The translations under genes were made by a program, and so were the position numbers. A DNA stretch of 64,000 nucleotides from JACCZR01 sp035296565 (GTDB lineage: Bacteria > Actinomycetota > Thermoleophilia > Solirubrobacterales > Thermoleophilaceae): positions 1-64,000 of the forward strand of contig DATHAQ010000015.1 in NCBI GenBank assembly GCA_035296565.1, written 5' to 3'. Numbering within the stretch: the stretch's first letter is position 1; the number at the start of each line of letters is the position of its first letter. The notes under the pieces are model-generated. The model searched no databases, was not told the DNA's origin, and worked only from the letters and a program-made list of their open reading frames with translations. Of this stretch, positions 44,516 to 53,055 are shown piece after piece.

Positions 44516-45691
44516 ATGGCGAGCCACGAGGCCTACGCCGCGCTCTTCGAGGGCCGCGACGCCCCGTTCGCCTTCGTCGACCTGGATGCGCTGTGGTCCA
44601 ACGCCGCCGAGATGAAGGGCCGTGCGGGCGACAAGCCGGTCCGAGTGGCGTCGAAGTCCGTGCGCTGCCGGACGCTGCTGCGCTCGATCCTGGACAGCGA
44701 CGCCGCCTTCCGGGGGCTGATGACCTTCACGCTGGCCGAGAGCCTGTGGCTGCACGAGCTGGGGTTCGACGACCTCTTGCTGGCCTACCCCACGGCCGAC
44801 CGCGAGGGCCTGCGGGCGCTGGGCGCGCTCGAGAGCGAGCGCCCACCGGTGCTGATGGTCGACTCCGCCGAGCAGCTCGATCTGATCGCAACGGCCGGCG
44901 GGCGCTTCCGGGTCTGCCTCGAGCTGGACCTGAGCTGGTGGGCCGCGGGCGGCCGGGTCAAGGTGGGCGCCAAGCGCTCCCCCCTGCGCACGCCCGGGCA
45001 GGCCGCCGCGCTGGCGCGGGAGGTTGCGGCCCGCGACGGCCTGGAGCTCGTGGGGCTCATGGGCTACGAGGCGCACATCGCCGGCGTGGGCGACCGCCCG
45101 CTGGGCAATCGCCTGCGCGGCCGCGTGGTCGAGCTCATGCAGCGGCGCTCGGCCGCCGAGATCGCCGAGCGCCGCGCCGCCGCCGTGGCGGCGGTGTCCG
45201 AGGTCGCACCGCTGCAGTTCGTCAACGGAGGCGGCACGGGCAGCCTGCACGTCACCTCCACCGAGAGCGCGGTGACCGAGCTCACCGCCGGTTCGGGCTT
45301 CTACGCCCCCACCCTGTTCGACCGCTACTCGGCCTTTCGCCTGACCCCCGCCGCCGCGTTCGCCCTGCCCGTGGTGCGGCGGCCCGGCGAGAGCACGGCC
45401 ACGCTGCTGGGCGGCGGGTACATCGCCTCCGGGGCGCCCGGCCGCGACCGCGAACCCAGGCCCTGGCTGCCCGAGGGCCTGGAGCTCGACCCCCGGGAAG
45501 GAGCCGGCGAGGTCCAGACGCCGGTCAAGGGGCCCGCGGCGCCGCGCCTGCGCGTGGGGGACCACGTGTACATGCGACACGCCAAGGCCGGGGAGGTGTG
45601 TGAGCGGTTCGACTCCCTGCTGCTCGTGCGCGGCGGCGAGATCGTCGACGAGGTCCCGACCTACCGCGGGGAGGGACGCTGCTTCCTCTAG
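44516..45691 (+). CDS. PLP-dependent alanine-racemase-fold enzyme (D-threonine aldolase/amino-acid deaminase type)
   Basis: The 391-residue fold-type III PLP protein has FAFVDLDALWSNAAEM at the N-terminus, then VRVASKSVRCRTLL with the PLP lysine K47, FVNGGGTGSLHVTSTES near 240 for phosphate binding, ELTAGSGFYAPTLFDRY and a C-terminal beta domain with VGDHVYMRHAKAGEVCERF supplying His and Cys metal-type ligands as in D-threonine aldolase. Annotators often call this family amino acid deaminase/aldolase. It is divergent from the exporter gene by 18 bases, so the pair could share a promoter region. Its substrate is uncertain. Confidence 0.85.
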   Translation: MASHEAYAALFEGRDAPFAFVDLDALWSNAAEMKGRAGDKPVRVASKSVRCRTLLRSILDSDAAFRGLMTFTLAESLWLHELGFDDLLLAYPTADREGLRALGALESERPPVLMVDSAEQLDLIATAGGRFRVCLELDLSWWAAGGRVKVGAKRSPLRTPGQAAALAREVAARDGLELVGLMGYEAHIAGVGDRPLGNRLRGRVVELMQRRSAAEIAERRAAAVAAVSEVAPLQFVNGGGTGSLHVTSTESAVTELTAGSGFYAPTLFDRYSAFRLTPAAAFALPVVRRPGESTATLLGGGYIASGAPGRDREPRPWLPEGLELDPREGAGEVQTPVKGPAAPRLRVGDHVYMRHAKAGEVCERFDSLLLVRGGEIVDEVPTYRGEGRCFL

Positions 45692-45710
45692 CCCTTGCCG
45701 AGGGGCAAGC

Positions 45711-46253
45711 GTGAGGACGCATCCGTTCCAGCGCTTTCCGCGAAGCCGGCGCCGCCTCGCCTTCGGCTCCGTGCTCGGCGCCGCGCTGGTGGTCACGCTG
45801 TTGGCCGCGGTGACGTCGCCGCTGCCGGCCGGCGCGACGATCGTCGACTTCGAGCTGGCCGGCTCGGTGGAGCGGACCGGGGAGATCCTGGCCGCTTGGC
45901 GCCGCGAGGGGGTGGTCGACGACGCCAAGGCGATCCAGCTCTTCGACCTGGTCTACCCGCTGATCTACGCCGCGGCGCTGGCGGGCGCCTGCGTCGCCGC
46001 CGCGGCGGCGTGGGCCCGCGCCGCGAGTCCACGGCTGGCCGCTGCGGGCGTCGCCATGGCCTGGGTGGCGACCGCCGCGGCCGCGTTCGACTACGTCGAG
46101 AACGTCGGCCTGGCCTTCTCGCTATGGGGTGAGCCGGCGTCTCCGTGGCCTCAGCTCGCGTGGGCCGCGGCTGCGCTCAAGTTTGCGGCGATCGCGCTCC
46201 CGCTCGTCTTCGCGCTGTCGACCTTGTGCACGACGCCGCTGCGCAGATCCTGA
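45711..46253 (+). CDS. Hypothetical four-span membrane protein
   Basis: The 180-residue protein starts at a GTG with AGGGG about 7 bases upstream. It has a basic N-terminus (FQRFPRSRRRLAFG), a first span ALVVTLLAAVTSP, a lumenal loop FELAGSVERTGEILAAWRRE, then three spans (VYPLIYAAALAGACVAAAAA, AWVATAAAAFDYVENVGLAF, LKFAAIALPLVFALSTL). The FDYVENVGLAF element in a transmembrane region is distinctive, but I do not recognise a named family. It ends 20 bases after the preceding PLP-enzyme gene start of the intergenic spacing. Confidence 0.7.
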   Translation: MRTHPFQRFPRSRRRLAFGSVLGAALVVTLLAAVTSPLPAGATIVDFELAGSVERTGEILAAWRREGVVDDAKAIQLFDLVYPLIYAAALAGACVAAAAAWARAASPRLAAAGVAMAWVATAAAAFDYVENVGLAFSLWGEPASPWPQLAWAAAALKFAAIALPLVFALSTLCTTPLRRS

Positions 46254-46300
46254 ACGACGCCGCCGCGCCGGCCGAGCGCGCGGTGATCGGCCCCCTCTGC

Positions 46301-46330
46301 GAAAACGCTCAGGCGGCTGAGCGTTTTTGC
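46301..46330. terminator. Palindromic 3'-end element, copy T5 (best copy)
   Basis: AAAACGCTCAG and CTGAGCGTTTT form a perfect 11-base stem with loop GCGG, followed by TT on one side and preceded by A on the other. It lies between two convergent genes and would stop transcription from both sides. Confidence 0.7.
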
Positions 46331-46386
46331 AAGAGGAGCGCAGGTCGTTAGGGCTCGCCGAGGCAAAGGGCTCCACGCGCCGCCGC

Positions 46387-47709
46387 TCAGCCCAGGACGC
46401 GGCGGGTGTAGTCGTTCTCGAAGCGGCGCTCGGGGTCGAGCTCGTCGCGCACCGCCGTGAAGCGCTCCCACTCCGGATAGCGCGACGCCAGCGTGGCGGC
46501 CGACTGGTAGTGGCGCTTACCCCAGTGCGGACGCCCGTCGAAGCCGTCCATGATTCGCTCCACGGCGCGGAAGTACGTCTCGTACTCCATGCCCAGGTAC
46601 TGATGCACGGCGATGTAACAGGTCTCGCGGCCGTGCGCAGTGGACAGCAGGGCGTCGTCGCCGGCGGTGAAGCGCACCTCGACCGGGAACGTCACCGGTA
46701 GCCGCCGGCGCTCGACGAGGCCGAGCACCGCCTCCACCGCCTCCCGCGCGCTCGCCCGCGGGATTGCGTACTCCATCTCCGTGAAGCGCACCGCACGCCG
46801 GGTGGCGAACACCCTCCACGATCGATCGACCTTGGTGGTCGACGAGGCCAGACGGGGCAGCGTCGCGTTCAGGCGCGGGATGAGCCGTGGGAACGCCCAG
46901 CCCGTGCGCGCGAAGGCTCCCACCACGGCGTTCTCCAGCACGTACTCCTGCAGCCACAGCTTGCGCTCGTCGACCGCCTCGGGGGGCTCTTCGGAGCGGC
47001 TGCTCGAGCGCACGAGCGCGATGTCCGAGTAGGGGAAGACCCAGAACTCCCAGTGGTCGGTGCCCTCCACGAGTCCCTCCATCGCTTCCAGCGTCTCGCC
47101 CAGCGGTCGCGGCTCGTCGCGCCGGCGCAGGGTGAACAGCGGCACCGCCCGCAGGGTCAGCTCGGTGACGACTCCCAGCGCGCCGAGACCCACCCGCGCA
47201 GCCCGAAGACGGTCGCCGCCGTCGACCTCGCGGACCTGGCCACGCCCATCCACCAGCCGCAGCGAATCAACGCGCGAGGAGAGGTTGCCGAAGGCCAGGC
47301 CAGTCCCGTGTGTGGCGGTGGCCAGGGCGCCCGCCAGGGCTTGGGTGTCGATGTCGCCCTGGTTCTCGAGCGCGAGCCCGCACGCCTCCAGCGCCTGACC
47401 GAGGGCGTGGATGGACACGCCCGCCTGCACGCGCACCAGACCGGAGGACGCGTCCGCGTCCAGCACGGCGTCCATGGCCGACAGGTCCACCATGACGCCG
47501 TCGGTGCAGGCGATGTCCGTGAACGAGTGCCCCGCCCCCACGGCCCGCACCCCGAGCTCACGCTCGGCGGCGCCCCTGACAGCGGCGGCCACCTCCTCCT
47601 CGCTGCGAGGCCGCTCGATCGCGACGGGCGCGCAGACCTGCTGGCCGGCCCAGTTGGCCCAGCGGTGCCTCTCGCCGGAGCGCAGGCCGGGCGTCGGCCG
47701 GCCGAGCAC
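46387..47709 (-). CDS. FAD-linked sugar-1,4-lactone oxidase-like protein
   Basis: The 440-residue flavoprotein has a PCMH-type FAD domain: RAVGAGHSFTDIACTDGVMV, VSIHALGQALEACGLAL and GDIDTQALAGALATATHGTG (the histidine region used for flavin attachment). A C-terminal ALO domain follows, with GRPHWGKRHYQSAATLASRY and DPERRFENDYTRRVLG. It is of the L-gulono-/D-arabinono-lactone oxidase type. The GTG at 47709 is inside a copy of the 40-base repeat, so the first residues (VLGRPTPGLRSG) derive from repeat DNA; homologous protein sequence begins only around HRWANWAG. A start further downstream cannot be excluded, but there is no alternative with a ribosome site. Confidence 0.9.
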   Translation of the reverse strand: MLGRPTPGLRSGERHRWANWAGQQVCAPVAIERPRSEEEVAAAVRGAAERELGVRAVGAGHSFTDIACTDGVMVDLSAMDAVLDADASSGLVRVQAGVSIHALGQALEACGLALENQGDIDTQALAGALATATHGTGLAFGNLSSRVDSLRLVDGRGQVREVDGGDRLRAARVGLGALGVVTELTLRAVPLFTLRRRDEPRPLGETLEAMEGLVEGTDHWEFWVFPYSDIALVRSSSRSEEPPEAVDERKLWLQEYVLENAVVGAFARTGWAFPRLIPRLNATLPRLASSTTKVDRSWRVFATRRAVRFTEMEYAIPRASAREAVEAVLGLVERRRLPVTFPVEVRFTAGDDALLSTAHGRETCYIAVHQYLGMEYETYFRAVERIMDGFDGRPHWGKRHYQSAATLASRYPEWERFTAVRDELDPERRFENDYTRRVLG

Positions 47710-47712
47710 AGC
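47673..47712 (-). repeat. 40-base 5'-end repeat, copy R2
   Basis: On the minus strand it carries GTGCTCGGCCGGCCGACGCC and matches the consensus at 39 of 40 positions. It contains the GTG start of the flavoprotein gene and encodes its first dozen residues. Confidence 0.85.
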
Positions 47713-47726
47713 CGATCGAGAGGGTC

Positions 47727-49850
47727 TCAGCGCAGTCCGGTCATCCGCAGGTACCTGCGGAGGGTGCGGCGATTCTTGGACACGCCGCGCGAGGCCAGGG
47801 CGACGAAGCGCACCTTGCCGCGGCGCACCTTGTAGACGAACCGCCCGCGGCCGGCGCGGCGCACGTAGAGCCCGCGGCCGATGGAGCGGGCCTTCCCGCG
47901 CAGTCGCCGCGAGCGCATGCCCGGGGCGACCCGTGCGGCCCGGTGCCCCCTACCCGTGGTGGCGATGAGGCCGACCTTGTGCGACCGCGTGAACGCGGCC
48001 AGCGTCTTCGCGCGCCGGTTCTTGCGGCCGCCGACGCACCAGCGCCAGACGCGGCCGTTGCGGCGGGAGGGCTGCCCGGCGCGGCGTAGCTGGGTGTTCG
48101 GCCTCAGGCCGATCCGGACGTTGTTGAGCCCGCGCCGCGAGAAGTTCACGTGGGGCGAGCGGCAACGCCGCGCGGGGATTCCCTCCGCGCGCTCCCACAT
48201 CTGCAGGTAGGCCTCGGCACCGCGGCCCATCTCGTTCTGGATGGCCCGGCCGCCGACCTTGCGCAGATCCTCGACCCAGTCCGGGTAGAGCCCGTAGTGG
48301 GCGACGCCGTCGGAGTTCACGTCGTAGGTGCGCGTGCCCGTGCGCTGTCGGTCGACGATCGTCCCTCCGATCGACCGGAACGGATAGCGGACGGGGTTGG
48401 ACCCGTTGTTCGGGCGCGGCCCGGCGGCCGAGCTGAAGCCGTTGAGGTCCGAGCCGAAGCCGAAGCCGAAGTAGTGCTTGGAGCTGCGGTACTTGCGGAT
48501 CGTCCGCCAGTCCTTGACGAAGTCCGCCGAGTTGTTGTCCGAGGGGGTGACCACACCGCCCATGCGGTAGATGCGCGGGTAGCTCTCCTCGTCGGCCCAC
48601 GAGTGGCTGGAGATCAGACCCGAGTGTCCGAGAGACTCGATCAGCGCGAGGGCCTGCTTGCGCGCGGCCACGCTCAGGTGGTCCACGTCGATGATCATCC
48701 GCTTCTCGACCATGCGGCGGATCAGGTGCTCGCCCAGCTCGCTGAGCCCGCGGACGTTGCAGTGGGGCTGCCTGGGGTAGATCGGGGTGAGGCCGGGCGG
48801 CAGGTAGAACGCGAGCGCCTCGCTGAGCAGCTCGTCGCGCCCGTTGCCGGGGCCGGTCTCCTGGGGCTGGTCGTGCGACGGCCCGTTGCAGGTCTTGACC
48901 TGCCAGAAGCGCCCGGTCTGGACCCGGTTGGCTCCGTTGACCGCCAGGCCGGCGCTGCCGGCGTCCATCGCCACGCCGGCGAGCCCGTTGTCGAACTTGT
49001 TGACCAGCTCGAGGTCGCGGATGCCGGCGCGGTACATCTCGTCCAGGCGCCGGTCGATGTCCGCCTTCGTGCAGGACGGCGTGTCGCCGGAGAGGTCGCA
49101 GTCGAAGAGCTTCGAGACCTCGATGCCCTGCACTACGGCCAGCTTGCCGGCGTTGATGACCCGGCGCGCCTCGAACGGGTCCTTGACGATCCGAAACCAG
49201 CCCTTGCCGGGGCCGCCGGACTTGCGGTCGATGTAGGCCTGGAGCGCGCGCAGGTCACCTATCTCGCGGCGGACGGTGTCCATCTCGTTGCAGCCGTGCT
49301 TCTTGAGCGGGTAGACCTGGCACAGGATCTCGTTGTCCACGTGCAGGTTGACCATGAGCCGCAGGCCGCCCAGCCAGGAGCGCTCCAGCCACTTGTAGTA
49401 GGTCATCTCGTGGGTGAGCGAGTCGTGACGGGGCCAGCCCCTGAAGCTGGGCCAGCCGTCGGTGTCGTGGGTTCCCACCGGGCTGCCCGTCGAGAGGACG
49501 TTCTCGAGCACGGCGCCCGCGCCGTTACCGGAGTGGTCGGGGCAGTCCTTCAGCGCCTGGGAGATCCCGCCCTCGTCCCAGGGCTTGCCGCAGTGCACCG
49601 CGCCGCCCAGGAACTCGAAGGCCATCGCGTGCAGGTGGCCCTCCAGCAGGCCTGTGACTTCGGTGTACGAGGTCTTCCCCTTGCGCGGCGTCCCGGCCAC
49701 GTTGAGCTCGGCCTCGGGGCCGGCGGCGGCGAGGGCTTCGGCCTCGCGGTTGGCCGGCTCGGTGCCCGGGTGGCCCGCCCAGGCCGCGGGCGTGAGCACG
49801 AGCGTCAACAGGAAAAGAGCCCCCACCGGACCCAGGCACCGTCTCCTCAC
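47727..49850 (-). CDS. Large secreted amidohydrolase/M19-like protein with basic C-terminal region
   Basis: The 707-residue protein starts with a signal peptide (basic RRR, LGPVGALFLLTLVLTPAAWA, cleavage after AWA). The barrel-type part carries EGHLHAMAFEFLGG (H72, H74), HVDNEILCQVYPL, RMIIDVDHLSV, GLISSHSWADEES and YFGFGFGSDLNGFSSAAG. These are the positions of metal ligands in amidohydrolase-superfamily dipeptidases (M19), although the first motif lacks the usual Asp after the second His. The last ~110 residues are strongly basic and Gly/Arg-rich (GRKNRRAKTLAAF, RSRRLRGKARSIGRGLYVRR), unlike the enzyme domain, and could bind cell-wall polymers or nucleic acid. The substrate is unknown. Confidence 0.75.
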   Translation of the reverse strand: MRRRCLGPVGALFLLTLVLTPAAWAGHPGTEPANREAEALAAAGPEAELNVAGTPRKGKTSYTEVTGLLEGHLHAMAFEFLGGAVHCGKPWDEGGISQALKDCPDHSGNGAGAVLENVLSTGSPVGTHDTDGWPSFRGWPRHDSLTHEMTYYKWLERSWLGGLRLMVNLHVDNEILCQVYPLKKHGCNEMDTVRREIGDLRALQAYIDRKSGGPGKGWFRIVKDPFEARRVINAGKLAVVQGIEVSKLFDCDLSGDTPSCTKADIDRRLDEMYRAGIRDLELVNKFDNGLAGVAMDAGSAGLAVNGANRVQTGRFWQVKTCNGPSHDQPQETGPGNGRDELLSEALAFYLPPGLTPIYPRQPHCNVRGLSELGEHLIRRMVEKRMIIDVDHLSVAARKQALALIESLGHSGLISSHSWADEESYPRIYRMGGVVTPSDNNSADFVKDWRTIRKYRSSKHYFGFGFGSDLNGFSSAAGPRPNNGSNPVRYPFRSIGGTIVDRQRTGTRTYDVNSDGVAHYGLYPDWVEDLRKVGGRAIQNEMGRGAEAYLQMWERAEGIPARRCRSPHVNFSRRGLNNVRIGLRPNTQLRRAGQPSRRNGRVWRWCVGGRKNRRAKTLAAFTRSHKVGLIATTGRGHRAARVAPGMRSRRLRGKARSIGRGLYVRRAGRGRFVYKVRRGKVRFVALASRGVSKNRRTLRRYLRMTGLR

Positions 49851-49952
49851 GCCCGCGATGTTACGGCGGATCGCCTTCGAGGACCACCGGTACCCCGCGG
49901 GGGGGGCGTGCTCGACGCGCGGCCTCGGGCGGCGCCGGCCCGGCTCGCGGAA

Positions 49953-50960
49953 CTACTTGGAGGCCGCGGCCTCTGCGGCAGCCTCTAGCTTGTCCGGGTC
50001 GCCCTCCCAGTGGGCCTCGGGGTCGATCGGCGTGTCGCGCAGGTAGGCCTCGGCGTCCAGCGCGGCCGCGCAGCCGGTGCCCGCGGCGGTCACCGCCTGG
50101 CGGTAGGTGTGGTCGGTGAGGTCACCCGCGGCGAACACGCCGGCGAGGTTCGTCCTCGTCGAGCGGCCCTCGACCAGCACGTAGCCGTTCTCGTCGGTGT
50201 CGACCTGATCGATCACCAAGTGCGAGTTGGGCTTGTGGCCGATCGCGACGAAGGCGCCGTCGATCTCCAGCGTGCGGTCCTCGCCGCCGTCGGTATTCGA
50301 GAGCACTGCCGTGGCCAGGCTGCCGTTCTCGCCCGCCTCGAAGCGGTCGACCGCGTACGGCGTCAGCAGCTCGATGTTCTCGCTCTCGCGCGCGCGGTCG
50401 AGCATGATCGCCGAGGCGCGGAACTCGTCGCGGCGGTGCACGACCTTCACGTCCTTGGCGAACTTGGCCAGGAAGGTGGCGTCCTCCATAGCGGTGTCAC
50501 CGCCGCCGACGACGATCGTCGGCTTGTCGCGGAAGAAGGCGGCGTCGCAGGTGGCGCAGTAGGAGACACCCCGCGCGGCCAGCTCGTCCTCGCCCGGCAC
50601 GCCCAGCTTCCTCGGCTCGGCGCCCATGGCCAGGACCACGCTGCGGGCGCGGATCTCCTCCCCGCCCACATGGATCACGTGCGTGCCGCCGTCCTCGGAG
50701 AGGTCGATCTTCGTCGCGTCGTCGGTGATGAAGCGCGTTCCGAACCGCTCGGCCTGGTCGCGGAACTGCTGCATCATCTCCGGCCCCATCACGCCCTCGG
50801 GGTAGCCGGGGTAGTTCTCGACGTCGGTGGTGTTCTGAAGCAGGCCACCCCACGTGAAGCCCTCGATCATCAGCGGCTCGAGATCCGCGCGCGAGGCGTA
50901 GAGCGCGGCGGTGTAGCCGGCCGGTCCGCTTCCCACGATTACGACGTTCTCTGTCTTCAA
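49953..50960 (-). CDS. trxB: Thioredoxin reductase
   Basis: The 335-residue flavoprotein has the FAD motif VIVGSGPAGYTAALYASRAD, the redox pair CATC (C135, C138) in VSYCATCDAAFFRDK, the NADPH motif VVGGGDTAMEDATFLAKFA and the terminal FAD motif GVFAAGDLTDHTYRQAVTAA. It reduces thioredoxin with NADPH. There is no trxA in the window. Its ATG overlaps the stop of the upstream flippase-like gene by 4 bases. Confidence 0.96.
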   Translation of the reverse strand: MKTENVVIVGSGPAGYTAALYASRADLEPLMIEGFTWGGLLQNTTDVENYPGYPEGVMGPEMMQQFRDQAERFGTRFITDDATKIDLSEDGGTHVIHVGGEEIRARSVVLAMGAEPRKLGVPGEDELAARGVSYCATCDAAFFRDKPTIVVGGGDTAMEDATFLAKFAKDVKVVHRRDEFRASAIMLDRARESENIELLTPYAVDRFEAGENGSLATAVLSNTDGGEDRTLEIDGAFVAIGHKPNSHLVIDQVDTDENGYVLVEGRSTRTNLAGVFAAGDLTDHTYRQAVTAAGTGCAAALDAEAYLRDTPIDPEAHWEGDPDKLEAAAEAAASK

Positions 50961-52084
50961 GTGGCCTCCGCCTTTACTTTACTTTCTGAAGTATAGCCCT
51001 CCTCCTCCCATGCGTGCACGGTCCGCCGCAGGGCGAAGTAGGCGACGATCCCCGGCGGGATCGGCAGCCAGAAGGCGATGATGCGGTAGGTGAGGACGGC
51101 CGGGAAGACGACGGAGCTGTCGACCCCGAACAGCGCGAAGGCGGCGATCATGCCCGCATCGACTGGGCCCGCCCCGCCGGCTGGCGACGGGATCAGATTG
51201 GCTGCCATCCCCACGAAGAACCCCTGGATCAGCACCGCAACCGGCACGTGCCCGCCGAAGGCCTCGAAGCTGGCCCACAGCGTGGTGATCTGCGCCGCCC
51301 AGAAGCCGATCGCCCCTGCGATGGCCACGGCGCCCTGACGCGGGTGGCGCACGTAGGCGATCGCCGTCCTGATCCCGCGCGCGACGGTCGCCGGACCGGC
51401 GGCGAGCCTGGCGCCGAGCCGGGCCGCGCGCGGGCGGTCGCTGAGCTTGCGCATGCGCCGCTCGACGTCGCCGGGAATCAGCGCGACCAGCGCCAACACG
51501 AAGATGACCGCGCCGGCCACCGCCGCGGGCACGATGGTGCCGCCGGCCGGATTGTCGCCCGGCGCGACGCCGGTTCGCAGCAGTGCGCCGAAGAGCACCA
51601 GGGAGCCCAGATAGACCGAGTACATCAGCGCAAGGAAGGCGACCATCCGGGAGGCCGAGCGCCGACGCGGCATGCCCGCTCGCCGCAGCGCCCAGTAGGT
51701 GAGCGCGATCCCGCCGGCTCCCCCCGCGGAGAAGATTCGGGTGGCGGCCAGGCCCGCCAGGTTGATCTGAAACGAGGCCTTCATGTCCAGGCGGCGGCTG
51801 ACCTGCTCGTCGCCGCTGCCCACGACCCCATGGAAGAGCATCACGTAGGCGAAGAACCCGGCGACCGTGGCGGCCACCGCCACGACCACCCAGTACCACT
51901 TGGCGCTGTCGACCCGCTCGAGGCTGCCCTCCAGGCCGACCACCTGCGGGAAGAGCACGTAGATGGCGACGACGGCGAGGACGATGGCCAGGCCCGCCGA
52001 GGCGAGCTTGCGACGGTCCTGGAGCAGCGCCTGTACCCGGGAGACCTCCTCTTCCTCGGCGGCCTCCGCTTCGACCGTCCTCAC
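50957..52084 (-). CDS. Lysylphosphatidylglycerol-synthetase-type flippase (UPF0104) family membrane protein
   Basis: The 375-residue protein has an acidic N-terminus (EAEAAEEEEVSRVQALLQD) and about eight hydrophobic segments. The family motif NLAGLAATRIFSAGGAGGIAL is near residue 110, and AANLIPSPAGGAGPVDAGMI near 300 is the conserved Pro/Gly-rich block of YbhN/MprF-flippase proteins. These are lysylPG flippases or lipid transporters without the synthetase domain. It overlaps the PAP2 gene before it (ATGA-type) and trxB after it, so PAP2-flippase-trxB is a coupled operon. Confidence 0.88.
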   Translation of the reverse strand: MRTVEAEAAEEEEVSRVQALLQDRRKLASAGLAIVLAVVAIYVLFPQVVGLEGSLERVDSAKWYWVVVAVAATVAGFFAYVMLFHGVVGSGDEQVSRRLDMKASFQINLAGLAATRIFSAGGAGGIALTYWALRRAGMPRRRSASRMVAFLALMYSVYLGSLVLFGALLRTGVAPGDNPAGGTIVPAAVAGAVIFVLALVALIPGDVERRMRKLSDRPRAARLGARLAAGPATVARGIRTAIAYVRHPRQGAVAIAGAIGFWAAQITTLWASFEAFGGHVPVAVLIQGFFVGMAANLIPSPAGGAGPVDAGMIAAFALFGVDSSVVFPAVLTYRIIAFWLPIPPGIVAYFALRRTVHAWEEEGYTSESKVKAEAT

Positions 52085-53043
52085 GGTGAGAGCCTCGCCA
52101 GGCCGTCGGACACCGCCACCCCGAGCGGCTCGAGTCGCGGCGCCACGCGGACGATCCCCTCGGCCAGGGCGAACCCGGCGATCAGGTCGACCACGTAGTG
52201 CTCACCCAGGTAGACCAGACCGAACCCGAGAGCGAGCGCGTACGTCCAGGCCGCGGCGCCGTGACCGGGACCCACCCGCTGAAGGAGGCGCGCGGCCATC
52301 ACCGAGGTTCCGAAGTGAAGCGACGGCATGGCAGCAAAGGGATTGCCCTCGAGCGAACTGTAGAGCGGCTTCCACGCCCGACCCCAGACGCGCTCGCCGG
52401 TCTCGGCCATGATGCGCCGGACAGGCGCCATGTTGCCGTTGGTCCCCGCCCACCACGGCGGAGCGGTGGGGACAACCCAGTAGACGACACAGCCCAGGTC
52501 GAAGCAGGCCGCCATCAGCGCGGCCGAGCTCGGGTAGAGCCGCCGGTGGCCCAAGAGCAGGTAGGCCATCGCGCTGTGGGGGACGGCGAACCAGCTCCAG
52601 TGGACCGCCGACAGGATGAGGTCGTGGAGACGGATCTCCCCGGGGCGGCCGAGCGCGCGCTGCAGGCGGAGCGTCGGCTCCTCTCCTCCTCCGATCACGC
52701 GGTCGGCGCGGATCGGGTAGTCAATGTGGACGCGCTCGGCGAAGGCCACCGGATCGTCATCGGGCATGTCGAAGTGGGCGAAGTAGGCCCACATCTGCAG
52801 CGCGTAGATGCCGGCGTCGCGCAGGCGGGTGCGGGGGGCCGCTATCGCCAGGGCGGCGGGGGCCTGGTAGGAGAGTACCGTGACGGCTGGGACCGGAAGC
52901 TTCAGGCGGCGCCGCAAGAGCGGTGTGACCACTCCGATCGCCACGGCGCCCCAGGCGAGCGTCCGTAGCGCAGGAGCGGAGGCCGAGCGTCGATCGGCCG
53001 AGCACCGCACGCTCCGTTTCCATGGCGCGCGCGAGCTCCGCAC
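52081..53043 (-). CDS. PAP2-superfamily phosphatase / inositol-phosphoryltransferase-like membrane protein
   Basis: The protein of up to 320 residues has a polytopic membrane part (AWGAVAIGVVTPLLRRRLKL, IYALQMWAYFAHFDMPD), DLGCVVYWVVPTAPPWWAGT, the PAP2 motif PFAAMPSLHFGTSVMAARLL (S-x-H type) near 230 and YLGEHYVVDLIAGFALAEGI (the histidine of H-x-x-x-D). The pattern resembles actinobacterial inositol phosphorylceramide synthase-like/PAP2 proteins acting on lipid headgroups. The start is uncertain: the GTG at 53043 and one at 53010 both lie next to or within a copy of the 40-base repeat, read here in a frame (RCSADRRSASAP) different from R2 and R4. Confidence 0.85.
   Translation of the reverse strand: MRSSRAPWKRSVRCSADRRSASAPALRTLAWGAVAIGVVTPLLRRRLKLPVPAVTVLSYQAPAALAIAAPRTRLRDAGIYALQMWAYFAHFDMPDDDPVAFAERVHIDYPIRADRVIGGGEEPTLRLQRALGRPGEIRLHDLILSAVHWSWFAVPHSAMAYLLLGHRRLYPSSAALMAACFDLGCVVYWVVPTAPPWWAGTNGNMAPVRRIMAETGERVWGRAWKPLYSSLEGNPFAAMPSLHFGTSVMAARLLQRVGPGHGAAAWTYALALGFGLVYLGEHYVVDLIAGFALAEGIVRVAPRLEPLGVAVSDGLARLSP
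52969..53008 (-). repeat. 40-base 5'-end repeat, copy R5
   Basis: It matches the consensus at about 35 of 40 positions and contains GCGGTGCTCGGCCGATCGAC. It lies at the 5' end of the PAP2 gene, same orientation, but would be translated in a different frame than copies R2 and R4. Confidence 0.75.
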
Positions 53044-53055
53044 AACGGCGCGAGC

